From: Streptomyces diastatochromogenes
GTDB lineage: Bacteria > Actinomycetota > Actinomycetes > Streptomycetales > Streptomycetaceae
Assembly (NCBI RefSeq): GCF_002242805.1
Contig: NZ_MCGQ01000023.1
Span: 62,421-126,420 of the forward strand
Direction: 5' to 3'
Length of the DNA stretch: 64,000 bases
Shown here: positions 42,020 through 51,218 of the stretch, piece by piece
Layout: the number at the start of each line of letters is the position of its first letter
Numbering within the stretch: the stretch's first letter is position 1
Notes under the pieces: model-generated
Databases searched by the model: none
What the model saw: only the letters and a program-made list of their open reading frames with translations
Told to the model about the DNA's origin: nothing
Program-made: the position numbers and the translations under genes

Positions 42020-42697
42020 ATGACCACCAACACCGCACCCTGTCCGGACCGGCACAGCCGCTCCTACAGGACCCGGAAAGAGCCGAATGACCGGGCCCTG
42101 TTCCTGCGGCAGTGGCTGCGCGCACCGGCCCGCATGGAGGCCGTCGCCCCCAGCTCTCGGCGCCTGGCCCAGGCGGTGTGTGCCCCCATACCCGAACACG
42201 GCGATCCCGTCGTGGTCGAACTCGGCGCCGGCACCGGCCCGTTCACCGCGGAGATCCAGCGCCAACTCGCCGGCCCGCGGCCGCCACCTGGCCATCGAGA
42301 TCGACCCGCAACTCGCCCACCACCTGAGCAGGCGCCACCCCGCGGCCGAGGTGCTCCAGCACGACGCCGCAGATCTGCGGCAACTGCTGGCCGAACGGGA
42401 CATCGACCGCGCCGACGTCGTGATCAGCGCCCTGCCCTGGTCCCTGTTCCCCAGCGACACCCAGGACCGGCTCATGGACGCGACGGCCGCGGTACTGGGC
42501 CCATCAGGTGCCTTCACGGCCTTCACCTACCTGCACGCGGTGCCGCTGCCGCCCGCCCGACGGTTTCGCGACCAGCTCACCGACCGCTTCGAGGAGGTCG
42601 TGCCCAGCCAGACCATCTGGCGTAACGCGCCCCCGCCTTCGTCCTCCACGCCCGCAGACCCCGCGTCGGGCCGCAACCGCGCCGAACCCCCACGTGA
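42020..42697 (+). pseudogene. SAM-dependent methyltransferase broken by two frameshifts
   Basis: The protein starts MTTNTAPCPDRHSR and has the SAM-binding motif VVELGAGTGPFTAEIQRQLAG in one frame. The continuation GRHLAIEIDPQLAHHLSRRH through ALPWSLFPSDTQDRL to WRNAPP is in a second frame, and AFVLHARRPRVGP to the stop at 42697 returns to the first frame. The joins are near 42275 (one extra C) and 42634 (one C missing in a C run). Repaired, it would be about 225 residues of the PmtA/rRNA-adenine-dimethylase-like class. Either a recent pseudogene or two sequencing errors. Confidence 0.75.
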
Positions 42698-42778
42698 GGC
42701 TCGCCGGCGGGGCGGCAGCTCGACCGGCACTCTCCCACTTGCCGAACTTCGCTCCGGCACCGAAAGGTAAACACCACC

Positions 42779-43543
42779 ATGTCAACTCTCACCGGCAAGG
42801 TCGCCATCATCACCGGCGGCAGCAAGGGCACCGGCCTCGGCATCGCCAAGGCCTACATCAAGGAAGGCATCGCCGTCGTCCTGACCGGCCGCAACGCCGA
42901 CGCCCTTAACGCGGCGAAGACCGAGCTGGAGCAGCTCGTGCCCGACGCGCAAGTCCTCACCCTGGTCGCCGACAACAAGGACCACGACGTGCCCGCGCAG
43001 GTTGTTGCGGACACCGTCAGCCAGTTCGGGCGGTTGGACATCCTGATCAACAACGCCCAGGAGTTCCGCACCGGCAAGACGATCGAGGACACCACCTGGG
43101 ACGACATGCAGGCCACGTTCGACTCCGGATTCTTCGCGACCTGGCGGTACATGACCGCCGCCCTCCCCCATCTGAAGACCACCGAGGGCACCGTCATCAA
43201 CATGGGCTCCGGCGCGGGCGTGCAGTCCGTTCCCGGCCACGCCGCCTACGGCCCCAACAAGGAAGCCATTCGGGGCCTGTCGCGGATCGCGGCCAAGGAG
43301 TGGGGCAGGGACAAGATCACCGTCAACGTGATCAACCCCTACGTCGCCTCCGCGGAGTCCGAGCGCTACGAGAAGGCTCACCCCGAGGTCATCGCCGAGA
43401 TCATGAAGGGCATCGCGCTGGGACGCATAGGGGACGCCGAACTCAACGTCGGCAGCCTGTGCGTCTACCTCGCCACCGAGGGCGGCAAGTACATCACCGG
43501 CGCCTCCCTCGACGTCGACGGAGGCGCCTTCATCCGCCCCTGA
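42779..43543 (+). CDS. Classical SDR oxidoreductase
   Basis: 254 residues: cofactor loop TGGSKGTGLGIAKAY, NNAQEFRTG (the NNAG motif has Gln for Gly), active site AYGPNKEAIRGL (YxxxK), and DVDGGAFIRP at the C-terminus. The NNAQ variant is seen in some SDRs. Preceded by a purine run (GAAAGG). The gene continues the plus-strand oxidoreductase series. After its stop a stretch to 43680 in one frame (EAVYEKAAARLRAEAERLV) looks like a small gene remnant that I cannot identify. Confidence 0.9.
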   Translation: MSTLTGKVAIITGGSKGTGLGIAKAYIKEGIAVVLTGRNADALNAAKTELEQLVPDAQVLTLVADNKDHDVPAQVVADTVSQFGRLDILINNAQEFRTGKTIEDTTWDDMQATFDSGFFATWRYMTAALPHLKTTEGTVINMGSGAGVQSVPGHAAYGPNKEAIRGLSRIAAKEWGRDKITVNVINPYVASAESERYEKAHPEVIAEIMKGIALGRIGDAELNVGSLCVYLATEGGKYITGASLDVDGGAFIRP

Positions 43544-43784
43544 CCCGCTGAGGCGGTCTACGAGAAAGCCGCCGCCCGGCTGAGAGCCGAGGCCGAACGC
43601 CTGGTCGGCGCAGGACTCCCGGGCCGGCATCTGACCGCCCGGGGCCCGGACCCATTGACCACAGCATCACGGTGTGAGCCTGCGAGTTACGCACCCCCTG
43701 GCCCGGGGGTGGTTCCGCACCGCCCGCCCTCACCCCCTTCGCGGCCCTCACGGGCACCCACCCACAAAAGAAGAGGAGCAAACC

Positions 43785-44867
43785 ATGCGCAGCACCACTG
43801 CATGGACGAACACGCGAGGCACCACCGACCTGGAACTGCTGCCCCTGGAGCGTCGCGACCTCCGTGACGACGACATCGCCGTCCAGATCGACTACTGCGG
43901 CGTGTGCCACTCCGACCTGCACGCCATCCCGGCCATCCCGGGCCTCGTGCCCGGGCACGAGTTCGTCGGTACGGTCACCGAGGCCGGCCCCGCTGCGACC
44001 CGTCACGCAGTCGGGGACCGAGTGGCGATCGGTACGGTCGTCGACTCGTGCGGCGCGTGCCGCAACTGTCTCAAGGGCGAGGAGATCTACTGCCTCGACA
44101 ACTGGACCCCCACCTACGGTGGCCTCGACCGCGTTGACGGTGCAGTCATGCAGGGCGGGTACAGCCGCGAGTACGTACTCAATGCGCGGTTCGCTCACCC
44201 GCTGCCCCATGGCCTTGCCCCGGAGAGTGCTGCTCCGCTGATGTGCGCCGGTATCACGGTCTGGGCCCCGCTGCGTAAGGCGAACGTCGGTCCCGGGAGC
44301 CGGGTCGCAGTCGCTGGCCTCGGCGGCCTCGGACACCTCGCGGTCAAGTTCGCTGTCGCGCTCGGAGCCGAGGTCACGGTCATCAGCACCACCGCTGACA
44401 AGGAGCAGGCCGCGCTCGCTCTTGGCGCGAAGGACTTCATCCTGACCACGGCATCGCAGGACGCTGAGGGCGCAGCACCGCTGGAGGCGAAGGATTTCGC
44501 GTCCATCGGCAAGGAGAACGCCGAGAACAACAACCGTTTCGACCTCATCGTCGACACGATCCCGTTCCCCCACAACCTCGACGCCGAGATCCTCATGCTC
44601 GACCTGGACGGCGAGCTCAGCCTCGTCGGTCTCGCGGCAACCACTCCGGTCAACAACCTGCTGCTGCTGATCGGCCGCAAGAGTCTGTCCTCGTCTGCTG
44701 CCGGTGGTCTTCCAGCTACCGCCGAGATGCTGGCCTTCGCCGCCAAGCACGGCATCTCGCCTGACGTCGAGGTCGTGCCGTCTTCGCAGGTGAAGACCGC
44801 TCTGGACCGGCTGGAAGCGAACGATGTCCGCTTCCGGTTCGTCCTGGATCTCTCTGACCTCGACTGA
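43785..44867 (+). CDS. Zinc-dependent alcohol dehydrogenase (YahK/cinnamyl-alcohol type)
   Basis: 360 residues from the ATG at 43785 with GAGGAG upstream. Catalytic zinc: CGVCHSDLH and VPGHEFVG; structural zinc loop CGACRNCLKGEEIYC; cofactor loop GLGGLGHLAVKFAVALG. The order and YGGLDRVDG (residues about 105) place it with NADP-dependent YahK/CAD enzymes that reduce aldehydes. The segment KDFASIGKENAENNNRFD is a longer insertion than in most relatives. It closes the oxidoreductase series before the TetR remnant. Confidence 0.9.
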   Translation: MRSTTAWTNTRGTTDLELLPLERRDLRDDDIAVQIDYCGVCHSDLHAIPAIPGLVPGHEFVGTVTEAGPAATRHAVGDRVAIGTVVDSCGACRNCLKGEEIYCLDNWTPTYGGLDRVDGAVMQGGYSREYVLNARFAHPLPHGLAPESAAPLMCAGITVWAPLRKANVGPGSRVAVAGLGGLGHLAVKFAVALGAEVTVISTTADKEQAALALGAKDFILTTASQDAEGAAPLEAKDFASIGKENAENNNRFDLIVDTIPFPHNLDAEILMLDLDGELSLVGLAATTPVNNLLLLIGRKSLSSSAAGGLPATAEMLAFAAKHGISPDVEVVPSSQVKTALDRLEANDVRFRFVLDLSDLD

Positions 44868-44976
44868 GCACCGTTTTTCAGAGGTGCGGCCGCTGGTTTC
44901 GACCCCCGGGGCCCAATCGCAGGGCCGGACAGCCTCCGACCCTGCGACCGGGAACCCGCCCCGCAGCCCCTTCGAC

Positions 44977-45132
44977 ATCGAGTACAAGAGCACCTCACTG
45001 CGTGCGGCCGCCCTGCAGGTGGACTTCGTCTACCTGGTACGCAAGTCGATAGAGGTAACCATCTCCGGCCTACTCGCCCGCGCCGAAGATGTACCGCTCG
45101 GGACCAGGCCCCTGAACGAGGTCCCGGCACAG
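44977..45132 (+). pseudogene. Remnant of a third TetR paralogue
   Basis: In one frame IEYKSTSLRA corresponds to the EHKSATLRA region of the TetR at 57690, directly joined to LQVDFVYLVRKSIEVTISGL, then LARAEDVPLGTRPLNEVP, the C-terminal end of the same family. About 65 residues between the two blocks and the entire DNA-binding half are missing. The remaining gap 44868-45374 holds nothing else I can support. Confidence 0.7.
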
Positions 45133-45374
45133 GCCCAGCGGGGAATGAACCCGAGCAAAACCCGCCGAGGCGCATCTGCCGGGTACACCACCCGACGGTG
45201 AACACCGGGGAATGAGATCGCCGAGATGGACTGCTCAGGGCATTGCATGGCGCGTGACGACCGGCGCACCGTCACCGGGGTGTGCCGACGGCGCCTTGCG
45301 CCGGATCCCGAACCCCGATGCAGCCAGGCCGTCAGTCACCGGCTGGCGGCACCAACAGGCAAGGAGCGACCAAC

Positions 45375-46067
45375 GTGAAGGTAGTGGTCTTCGGAGGCAG
45401 CGGCCTCATCGGCGACGGCGTCATCCAGGAGAGCCTGCACGCCGCCGACGTCACCGAAGTCGTCACTGTCGGCCGGTCCCCTCAGAGTGTGACGCACCCG
45501 AAGCTGCGCCAGGTCGTACACAGCGACTTCCTCGACTTCACCGCGATCAGTGAGGATCTGGCCGGTGCCGACCTCTGCTTCTGGGCCCTCGGAGTTTCCG
45601 CCGTCGGCATGAGCCCGCAGGACTACGAACGCATCACCTACGACTACACGGTCGCCGCTGTCCGCGTCCTCGCCACGGCCAACCCGGCCATGACATTCGT
45701 CTACGTATCCGGCGGCGGCACCGACGGCACCGAGCAGGGCCGCAGTCGCTGGGCCCGCGTCAAAGGACGTACCGAGAACATGGTCATCGCAGCCTTCCCC
45801 GGCGGTTACGCACTACGTCCAGGAGTCGTTCAGTCCTCCCACGGCAAACGGTCCAGGACACCGATGTATCGGTGGGCCTCCATCGTCATTGCCCCGATCG
45901 TCCCGCTACTGCGCCGGCTGCCATTCGCACCCGCGTTCATGACCAGCACAGAGCAGATCGGACAAGCCGCCCTGCACCTCACGCGCCGGGGCTGGCCCCG
46001 TCACGTCCTGGAAAATCGCGACATCGTCGCCGCGGCCGCCGCGGCCCGGCAGCCCCGGGCCCGGTGA
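45375..46067 (+). CDS. NAD(P)-binding protein of the atypical SDR (NmrA/HTATIP2-like) type
   Basis: 230 residues, GTG start at 45375 after AAGGAG. The N-terminal loop VVFGGSGLIGDGVIQESL is a GxxGxxG dinucleotide site; YVSGGGTDGTEQGRSRWARVKG holds the position of the active-site Ser/Tyr/Lys of the HTATIP2/CC3-like group, although the usual YxxxK is not obvious. The remainder has a membrane-like hydrophobic helix (ASIVIAPIVPLLRRLPF). It may be a sensor or a reductase. Confidence 0.82.
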   Translation: MKVVVFGGSGLIGDGVIQESLHAADVTEVVTVGRSPQSVTHPKLRQVVHSDFLDFTAISEDLAGADLCFWALGVSAVGMSPQDYERITYDYTVAAVRVLATANPAMTFVYVSGGGTDGTEQGRSRWARVKGRTENMVIAAFPGGYALRPGVVQSSHGKRSRTPMYRWASIVIAPIVPLLRRLPFAPAFMTSTEQIGQAALHLTRRGWPRHVLENRDIVAAAAAARQPRAR

Positions 46068-46673
46068 GCGCTGCCCCGCCACTGCCAGGGTGCTCAGGCC
46101 GGACCCGGCGGTAATGAACGATCCAGCCGAGGGCGTATGCCTCAGCCAATGGGCGATCTCCGGACTACTCTCCGGCGGAATCATCTTCTCGTACCTGGAT
46201 CGGCCCGGCCGCGGGACGGACCTCAGTTGCCCGGTGCCGACACATCCTCCACGAACAGCCCCAACGCGGCCCGCAATCCGTTCACTTCATGCGTGTCCAC
46301 ATCCCCAACGTGCTCTTGATCAGCGAAGACGCATAGACCTGACGAAGCACCACTAGTTCGTGGCCCACCGAGTCGCGATCTGGGCGCGGAGACAGAAGCC
46401 GAGCCAGCGTCTTCGGATTCCCTCGACGCACAGCAATTCTCGAGGTGCCTTCGCCCGCCGACGCCTGCCGCCCATAGAGCCGCAGTTCACATGGCCAGAC
46501 TCCCGGTGTAGGGAGTCCAGGGGTGGAGGACCCGTTCGTACCACGGTTCTAGTCCCCCTCGCCGAATTGCGACCCGTAGGTGGCAGTTGGCGAGGAAATC
46601 CGCTCCTAGCTTGAGATCACGGGTCAGACAGGCCCACGCATCCCTTGATCTCTTCTCCAGGTGGGAGTAATCC
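46068..46673. other. 606-bp gap without a supported gene
   Basis: Only short frames are present. A minus-strand frame (46487-46681) encodes a basic 64-residue sequence that could be the end of an old gene, but I cannot place it. A perfect 7-bp hairpin GACTCCC-6-GGGAGTC is at 46498-46517. The base composition is lower in GC than the flanking genes and the promoter of the exporter must lie at the right end. Confidence 0.5.
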
Positions 46674-49205
46674 GTGGCCACCTTCCTCTATCGGCTCGGC
46701 CGGCTGGCGTTCCGGCGACGACGCCTAGTGTTGATGTTGTGGATCGTCCTGCTGGCGGCAGTCGGCGTCGGCGCCGTGAACTCCACCGGCACCACGTCGG
46801 AGGGCTTGAACCTTCCCGGGACCCAGTCGCAGGAGGCGATCGATCTCCTGCAGAAGGAGTTCCCGCAGGCCTCCGCGGACGGCGCCACCGCACGGGTCGT
46901 GTTCGAGGCTCCCATCGGGCAGAAGCTGACGTCCGCGGCGAACAAGTCCGAAATCCAGTCGCTGATCGCCAAGCTGGAGAAGTCGCCGCAGGTTTCGAGC
47001 GTCTCCGACCCCTTCGCGGACGGCCAGATCAGCAAGACCGGCACCATCGTCTACACCCAGATCTCCTACAAGGTCGCCCAGGCTGACGTCAGCGCCGCCG
47101 CGCACGACGTACAGGCCGAGGTAGTCGCGCAGGGCGAGAAGGCCGGACTGACAGTGAGCCTGGGCGGAAACGCCGTCGAGGACAAGGCCTCCAGCAAGCT
47201 GGCCGAGCTTCTCGGTCTCGCCGTCGCCGCAGTCGTGCTCGTCATCGCCTTCGGTTCTCTGATAGCTGCCGGACTGCCCCTGCTCACCGCCGTCCTCGGT
47301 GTCGGCGTGGCCGTCCTCTCGGTCACCATCGCGACCCAGTTCTGGGACCTGGCCTCCCAGGCTTCCACCCTGGCACTGATGCTGGGCCTGGCCGTGGCCA
47401 TCGACTACGCGCTGTTCATCGTCTCCCGCTACCGCAACGAGATCCGCGAGGGACACGAACCGGAGGAGGCCGTGGGCCGGGCCCTGGGCACCGCCGGCTC
47501 CGCGGTGGTCTTCGCCGGCCTGACCGTGATCGTCGCGCTCAGCGGCCTGAGCGTCATCGGCATCCACTCCCTCACCTCCATGGGCCTGGCCTCCGCCTTC
47601 GCCGTCGCCGTCGCCGTGATCATCGCGCTGACCCTGCTGCCCGCCGTCCTGGGCTTCGCGGGAATGCGGATCATGAAGAACAAGCTGCTGACGCCCCGCA
47701 TGAAGGCGTTGGAGCGAGGCGAGGGCGGCCGTGAGGCGATGGGCGTGCGCTGGGCGAATTTCGTCACCCGCAACCCCCTCAAGATGCTCGCGGTCTCCGT
47801 GACCGGTCTCGCCCTGCTGGCCCTGCCTGCAACCTCTCTCCGTCTGGCCCTGCCCGACGACAGCATGAAGCCTCCGGGCAGCACCCAGCGCGTCGCCTAC
47901 GAGACCCTCAGCAAGGGCTTCGGGCCGGGCTTCAACGGCCCCCTGACCGTGGTCGTCGACGCCCGTGGCAGCGACGATCCCAAGGCCGCCGCGAAGGAAG
48001 CCGCCGCGCTGATGGGCAAGCTGGACGACGTCGCCGGCATGAGCGACGCCGCCTTCAACAAGGCCGGCGACGTGGCCCTCATCGGCGCCATCCCCAAGAG
48101 CGCACCCAGCAGCCAGGCCACCAAGGACCTGGTCGGCACCATCCGCGACCAGAGCGCCACTCTGCACAAGGACACCGGCGCGGAACTCATGGTCACCGGC
48201 TTCACCGCCGTGAACATCGACGTCTCCGCCAAGCTCTCCCAGGCCCTCATCCCCTACCTGTCCATCGTCGTCGGCATGGCCCTGGTCCTGCTCCTGCTGG
48301 TCTTCCGCTCGATCCTGGTCCCCCTCAAGGCCGCCCTCGGCTTCCTGCTCAGCGTGGTCGCCACCCTCGGCCTGCTGGTCGCCGTGTTCCAGTGGGGCTG
48401 GCTGAAGGACGTCTTCGGGATCGACCAGACCGGCCCCATCGTCAGCATGCTGCCCATCCTGCTGATCGGCGTCGTCTTCGGACTCGCCATGGACTACGAG
48501 GTCTTCCTCGTCACCCGCATGCGTGAGGAGTACGTCCATGGAGCGTCGCCCACGAAGGCCATCGTGGAGGGCTTCCGGCACAGCGCCCGGGTGGTCACGG
48601 CGGCCGCGGTCATCATGATCTCCGTGTTCTCCGGCTTCCTCCTCGACGACGCGGCGCTGATCAAGTCCATCGGCCTCGGACTCGCCTCCGCGGTGCTCTT
48701 CGACGCCTTCGTCGTCCGTATGACGATCATCCCCGCGGTCATGACCCTCCTCGGCCGACGCGCCTGGGCCCTGCCGAAGTGGTTGGACCGGGTGATGCCG
48801 AACGTGGACGTCGAGGGCGAGAAGCTGCGCCAGTCGCTGGCCCTCGAGCAGGCGAGCCACGCGCCCGAACCGGTACTCGCCGGCGTGAGCACGGGCATCC
48901 GCACGAGCCCGGACAGCCACAGCTCCCCGCCCGTTTCCAGCGGTGCCCATGTCGCCGGCACGGCTCCTGTCGCGTCGCCGATTCCCCGGCACCACCACGG
49001 CAGGGTCCGTCCGTCCTCGATCAAGCAGCGGCACACAACCGGTCAGGGCCCCGAGCCGGCCAGCAGCACGGAGGCACCCGGGCGTCGCAAGGAGCCCCAA
49101 GGCAAGCAAGCTCGCCCTCCCCCAAACATCCGGCACCGCTTGAGCAGGGCGCGTCTCCATCGTCCACGCCCCATCCGGATGAGCGCCGCCTCCTGGACGC
49201 CCTGA
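46674..49205 (+). CDS. MMPL-family (RND) membrane exporter
   Basis: 843 residues, GTG start. First helix RRRRLVLMLWIVLLAAVGVG, extracellular domain to about 170, then two sets of helices with MMPL signatures: LALMLGLAVAIDYALFIVSR (about 225-245) and VFGLAMDYEVFLVTRMREE (about 600-618), each with the Asp-Tyr pair used for proton relay. The core ends near residue 710 (MPNVDVEGEKL). The following 120 residues are Pro/Ser/His-rich, unlike the family. They may be non-native: the next gene's coding sequence seems to begin within this stretch. Such exporters carry lipids or drugs; the two-component genes downstream probably control it. Confidence 0.9.
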   Translation: MATFLYRLGRLAFRRRRLVLMLWIVLLAAVGVGAVNSTGTTSEGLNLPGTQSQEAIDLLQKEFPQASADGATARVVFEAPIGQKLTSAANKSEIQSLIAKLEKSPQVSSVSDPFADGQISKTGTIVYTQISYKVAQADVSAAAHDVQAEVVAQGEKAGLTVSLGGNAVEDKASSKLAELLGLAVAAVVLVIAFGSLIAAGLPLLTAVLGVGVAVLSVTIATQFWDLASQASTLALMLGLAVAIDYALFIVSRYRNEIREGHEPEEAVGRALGTAGSAVVFAGLTVIVALSGLSVIGIHSLTSMGLASAFAVAVAVIIALTLLPAVLGFAGMRIMKNKLLTPRMKALERGEGGREAMGVRWANFVTRNPLKMLAVSVTGLALLALPATSLRLALPDDSMKPPGSTQRVAYETLSKGFGPGFNGPLTVVVDARGSDDPKAAAKEAAALMGKLDDVAGMSDAAFNKAGDVALIGAIPKSAPSSQATKDLVGTIRDQSATLHKDTGAELMVTGFTAVNIDVSAKLSQALIPYLSIVVGMALVLLLLVFRSILVPLKAALGFLLSVVATLGLLVAVFQWGWLKDVFGIDQTGPIVSMLPILLIGVVFGLAMDYEVFLVTRMREEYVHGASPTKAIVEGFRHSARVVTAAAVIMISVFSGFLLDDAALIKSIGLGLASAVLFDAFVVRMTIIPAVMTLLGRRAWALPKWLDRVMPNVDVEGEKLRQSLALEQASHAPEPVLAGVSTGIRTSPDSHSSPPVSSGAHVAGTAPVASPIPRHHHGRVRPSSIKQRHTTGQGPEPASSTEAPGRRKEPQGKQARPPPNIRHRLSRARLHRPRPIRMSAASWTP

Positions 49206-50455
49206 CCGGAGATCCCGAGCAGGGAGGGATCGCCTCGGTCATCGCACGGCTGGCCTCCTGGCGACGAGCCGACCGCGCCCACCCCCGCATCCGCCGGTGG
49301 GGAGTCCCGGCCCTGTGCACCGTGGCCGGCCTCGACACCTACTTCAACCCCTACAACATCGGCGATGCCAAGCTGCCGCTCATCCTCCTGTTCACTGTCC
49401 CTCTGCTGTGGCGCGAACGCCGTCCCATGCTGGTTTTCGCCCTCACGACCGCGGCCTCTGTGGCAGCCATCCCGTTCGGGGTGCTGACCAGCGCGGAATC
49501 GGCTCGTGTCGTGGCTCTGTTCAACGTCGGCCGCTACTGCACCCCGCGCCAGGTCGCCGCCGCCATCGGCATCACCACCGTGCAACTCGCTGCATGGGCC
49601 TACTTCTTCTGGCGGGGTCACCAACTCGACTACGCCACGCGCCCGGAGGTCATCACTCTGCTGGCGATGTTCGCCATGGGCGCGTTCGCCGCCCTCGGCA
49701 TGCTCGCCCGCCTGACCTACGCCTACACCTCCGTGCTGAAGAGGGAACGCGACCAACAGGCCGCCCTGGCCACCGCGCAGGAACGTGCCCGTGTCTCCCG
49801 CGAGATGCACGACATCCTCGGCCACACCCTCGCCGTCATCGTCGGCCTCGCCAACGGGGCCGCCGGCCTCACCGAGAGCAAACCCGAACGGGGCGCCCAG
49901 ACGCTGCGCATCATCAGCGAGAGCGGCCGCGACGCCCTGGCCGAGCTGCGTCGCCTGCTCACTGTCATCGGCGACGACAGCGACAGCGGCACTGGCCCAG
50001 GGCGGGCCGCCCCCTTCGCCCCCCAGCCCGGCCTTGCCGACATCGGCGCCCTGCTGGAACGGATCCGCGGCGCCGGCCCCACCGTCACCCTGGACACCCG
50101 TGGTGACGTCACCATCCTGGCACCAGGCCTTCAGCTCTCCGTCTACCGCATCGTCCAGGAAGCCCTGACCAACACGGTGAAGTACGCGGCCTCCGACACG
50201 AAGATCAACATCACCATCACCATCGCCCCGGAGACCGTACGCGTCGTCGTCGAGGACACCGGCCCCTCCCGCACGCCCAACCCCGGTCGTGCCCACGCGG
50301 GCGGCGGCCGCGGTCTGGTCGGCATGCGTGAACGCGCCGCCCTTTACCAGGGCGGCGTCACCGCCGGACCGAACGACCATGGCGGCTGGACCGTCCGCGC
50401 TCTCCTCTTCCCCGGTCTGCCCGCCACCAACTCCCCCGAGAGAGAGCCCGTATGA
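49193..50455 (+). CDS. NarL-type sensor histidine kinase
   Basis: About 420 residues. Four or five membrane segments (VPALCTVAGLDTYFN to LAMFAMGAFAALGM), then HisKA_3 dimerisation (ARVSREMHDILGHTLAVIVG with the phospho-His) and a HATPase (IVQEALTNTVKYA, VVVEDTGPS, GGGRGLVGMRERAALYQGG). No ATG or GTG exists in this frame between the end of the MMPL core and a GTG at 49322, which would cut the first helix. I give a CTG at 49193 as nominal start; an indel upstream is an alternative. The stop overlaps the response-regulator ATG. Confidence 0.8.
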   Translation: MDALTGDPEQGGIASVIARLASWRRADRAHPRIRRWGVPALCTVAGLDTYFNPYNIGDAKLPLILLFTVPLLWRERRPMLVFALTTAASVAAIPFGVLTSAESARVVALFNVGRYCTPRQVAAAIGITTVQLAAWAYFFWRGHQLDYATRPEVITLLAMFAMGAFAALGMLARLTYAYTSVLKRERDQQAALATAQERARVSREMHDILGHTLAVIVGLANGAAGLTESKPERGAQTLRIISESGRDALAELRRLLTVIGDDSDSGTGPGRAAPFAPQPGLADIGALLERIRGAGPTVTLDTRGDVTILAPGLQLSVYRIVQEALTNTVKYAASDTKINITITIAPETVRVVVEDTGPSRTPNPGRAHAGGGRGLVGMRERAALYQGGVTAGPNDHGGWTVRALLFPGLPATNSPEREPV

Positions 50456-51108
50456 CCACCGTCCTCATCGTCGACGACCAGGCCCTGAGCCGCATGGGGT
50501 TCAGCATGCTCATGGAACAGCATCCCGACATGACGGTCGTCGGCGAGGCCGCCAACGGCGCCGAGGCGGTCCGCGCGACCGCGGAGCTGCGGCCCGACGT
50601 CGTCCTGATGGACGTCCGTATGCCCGGCATGGACGGCATCGAGGCCACCCGCCGCATCGTCGAATCCGGCGGCCGCTCCCGCATCCTCGTGCTGACCACC
50701 TTCAACCTCGACGAATACGCCTACGAAGCCCTGCGCGCCGGAGCCAGCGGATTCCTCCTCAAGGACGCCATGCCCGAGGAAGTCGTCGCGGGCATCCGTG
50801 CGGTGGCCGCCGGCGACGCCGTCATCTCACCGGGCCTCACCCGCAAGCTCATCGACGCCTTCAGTGACCGTCTGCCCGGCCACTCCCCTCAGCAGCAACG
50901 CCGCCTCGCCGACCTCACCGACCGCGAACGCCAGGTCCTCACCGCAGTCGCCAGCGGCTGGACGAACAGCGAGATCGCGGAACGCCTCCACCTCGCCGAA
51001 TCCACCGTCAAGTCCCACATCAACCGCATCCTCACCAAGATCGGCGCCCGTGACCGGGTCCAGGCCGTGATCTTCGCCTACGACACAGGACTCGTACGGC
51101 CCGTCTGA
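50452..51108 (+). CDS. NarL/LuxR-type response regulator
   Basis: 218 residues, ATGA overlap with the kinase gene. Receiver domain: acidic pair VDDQ at the start, phospho-Asp in VVLMDVRMPGMDG, Thr in LVLTTFN and Lys in GFLLKDA. The C-terminus has the LuxR helix-turn-helix (LTDRERQVLTAVASGWTNSE, then HLAESTVKSHINRILTKIGA). It is the cognate partner of the kinase and probably governs the MMPL exporter and the hydrolase gene downstream. Confidence 0.93.
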   Translation: MTTVLIVDDQALSRMGFSMLMEQHPDMTVVGEAANGAEAVRATAELRPDVVLMDVRMPGMDGIEATRRIVESGGRSRILVLTTFNLDEYAYEALRAGASGFLLKDAMPEEVVAGIRAVAAGDAVISPGLTRKLIDAFSDRLPGHSPQQQRRLADLTDRERQVLTAVASGWTNSEIAERLHLAESTVKSHINRILTKIGARDRVQAVIFAYDTGLVRPV

Positions 51109-51218
51109 ACAGCTCCGTCCCCGCTCGCCCGGACCGCCCCGAGGCTGGGACCGATACCGCTCCGTACACCGACACGTCCCCGCAATCGATCATCCGCGAC
51201 CAGGAACAGGACACAGCA

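Noticed and set aside
46487..46681. Minus-strand frame of 64 codons and a GGTTCTAGTCC sequence reminiscent of a tRNA T-arm
   Set aside because: No cloverleaf could be drawn around the T-arm-like string, and the frame has neither a recognisable family nor a good ribosome-binding site.
46725..49160. An 811-codon minus-strand frame opposite the MMPL exporter
   Set aside because: It is an antisense shadow in high-GC DNA: extreme Gly/Asp/Gln/His composition, no domain, no ribosome-binding site.
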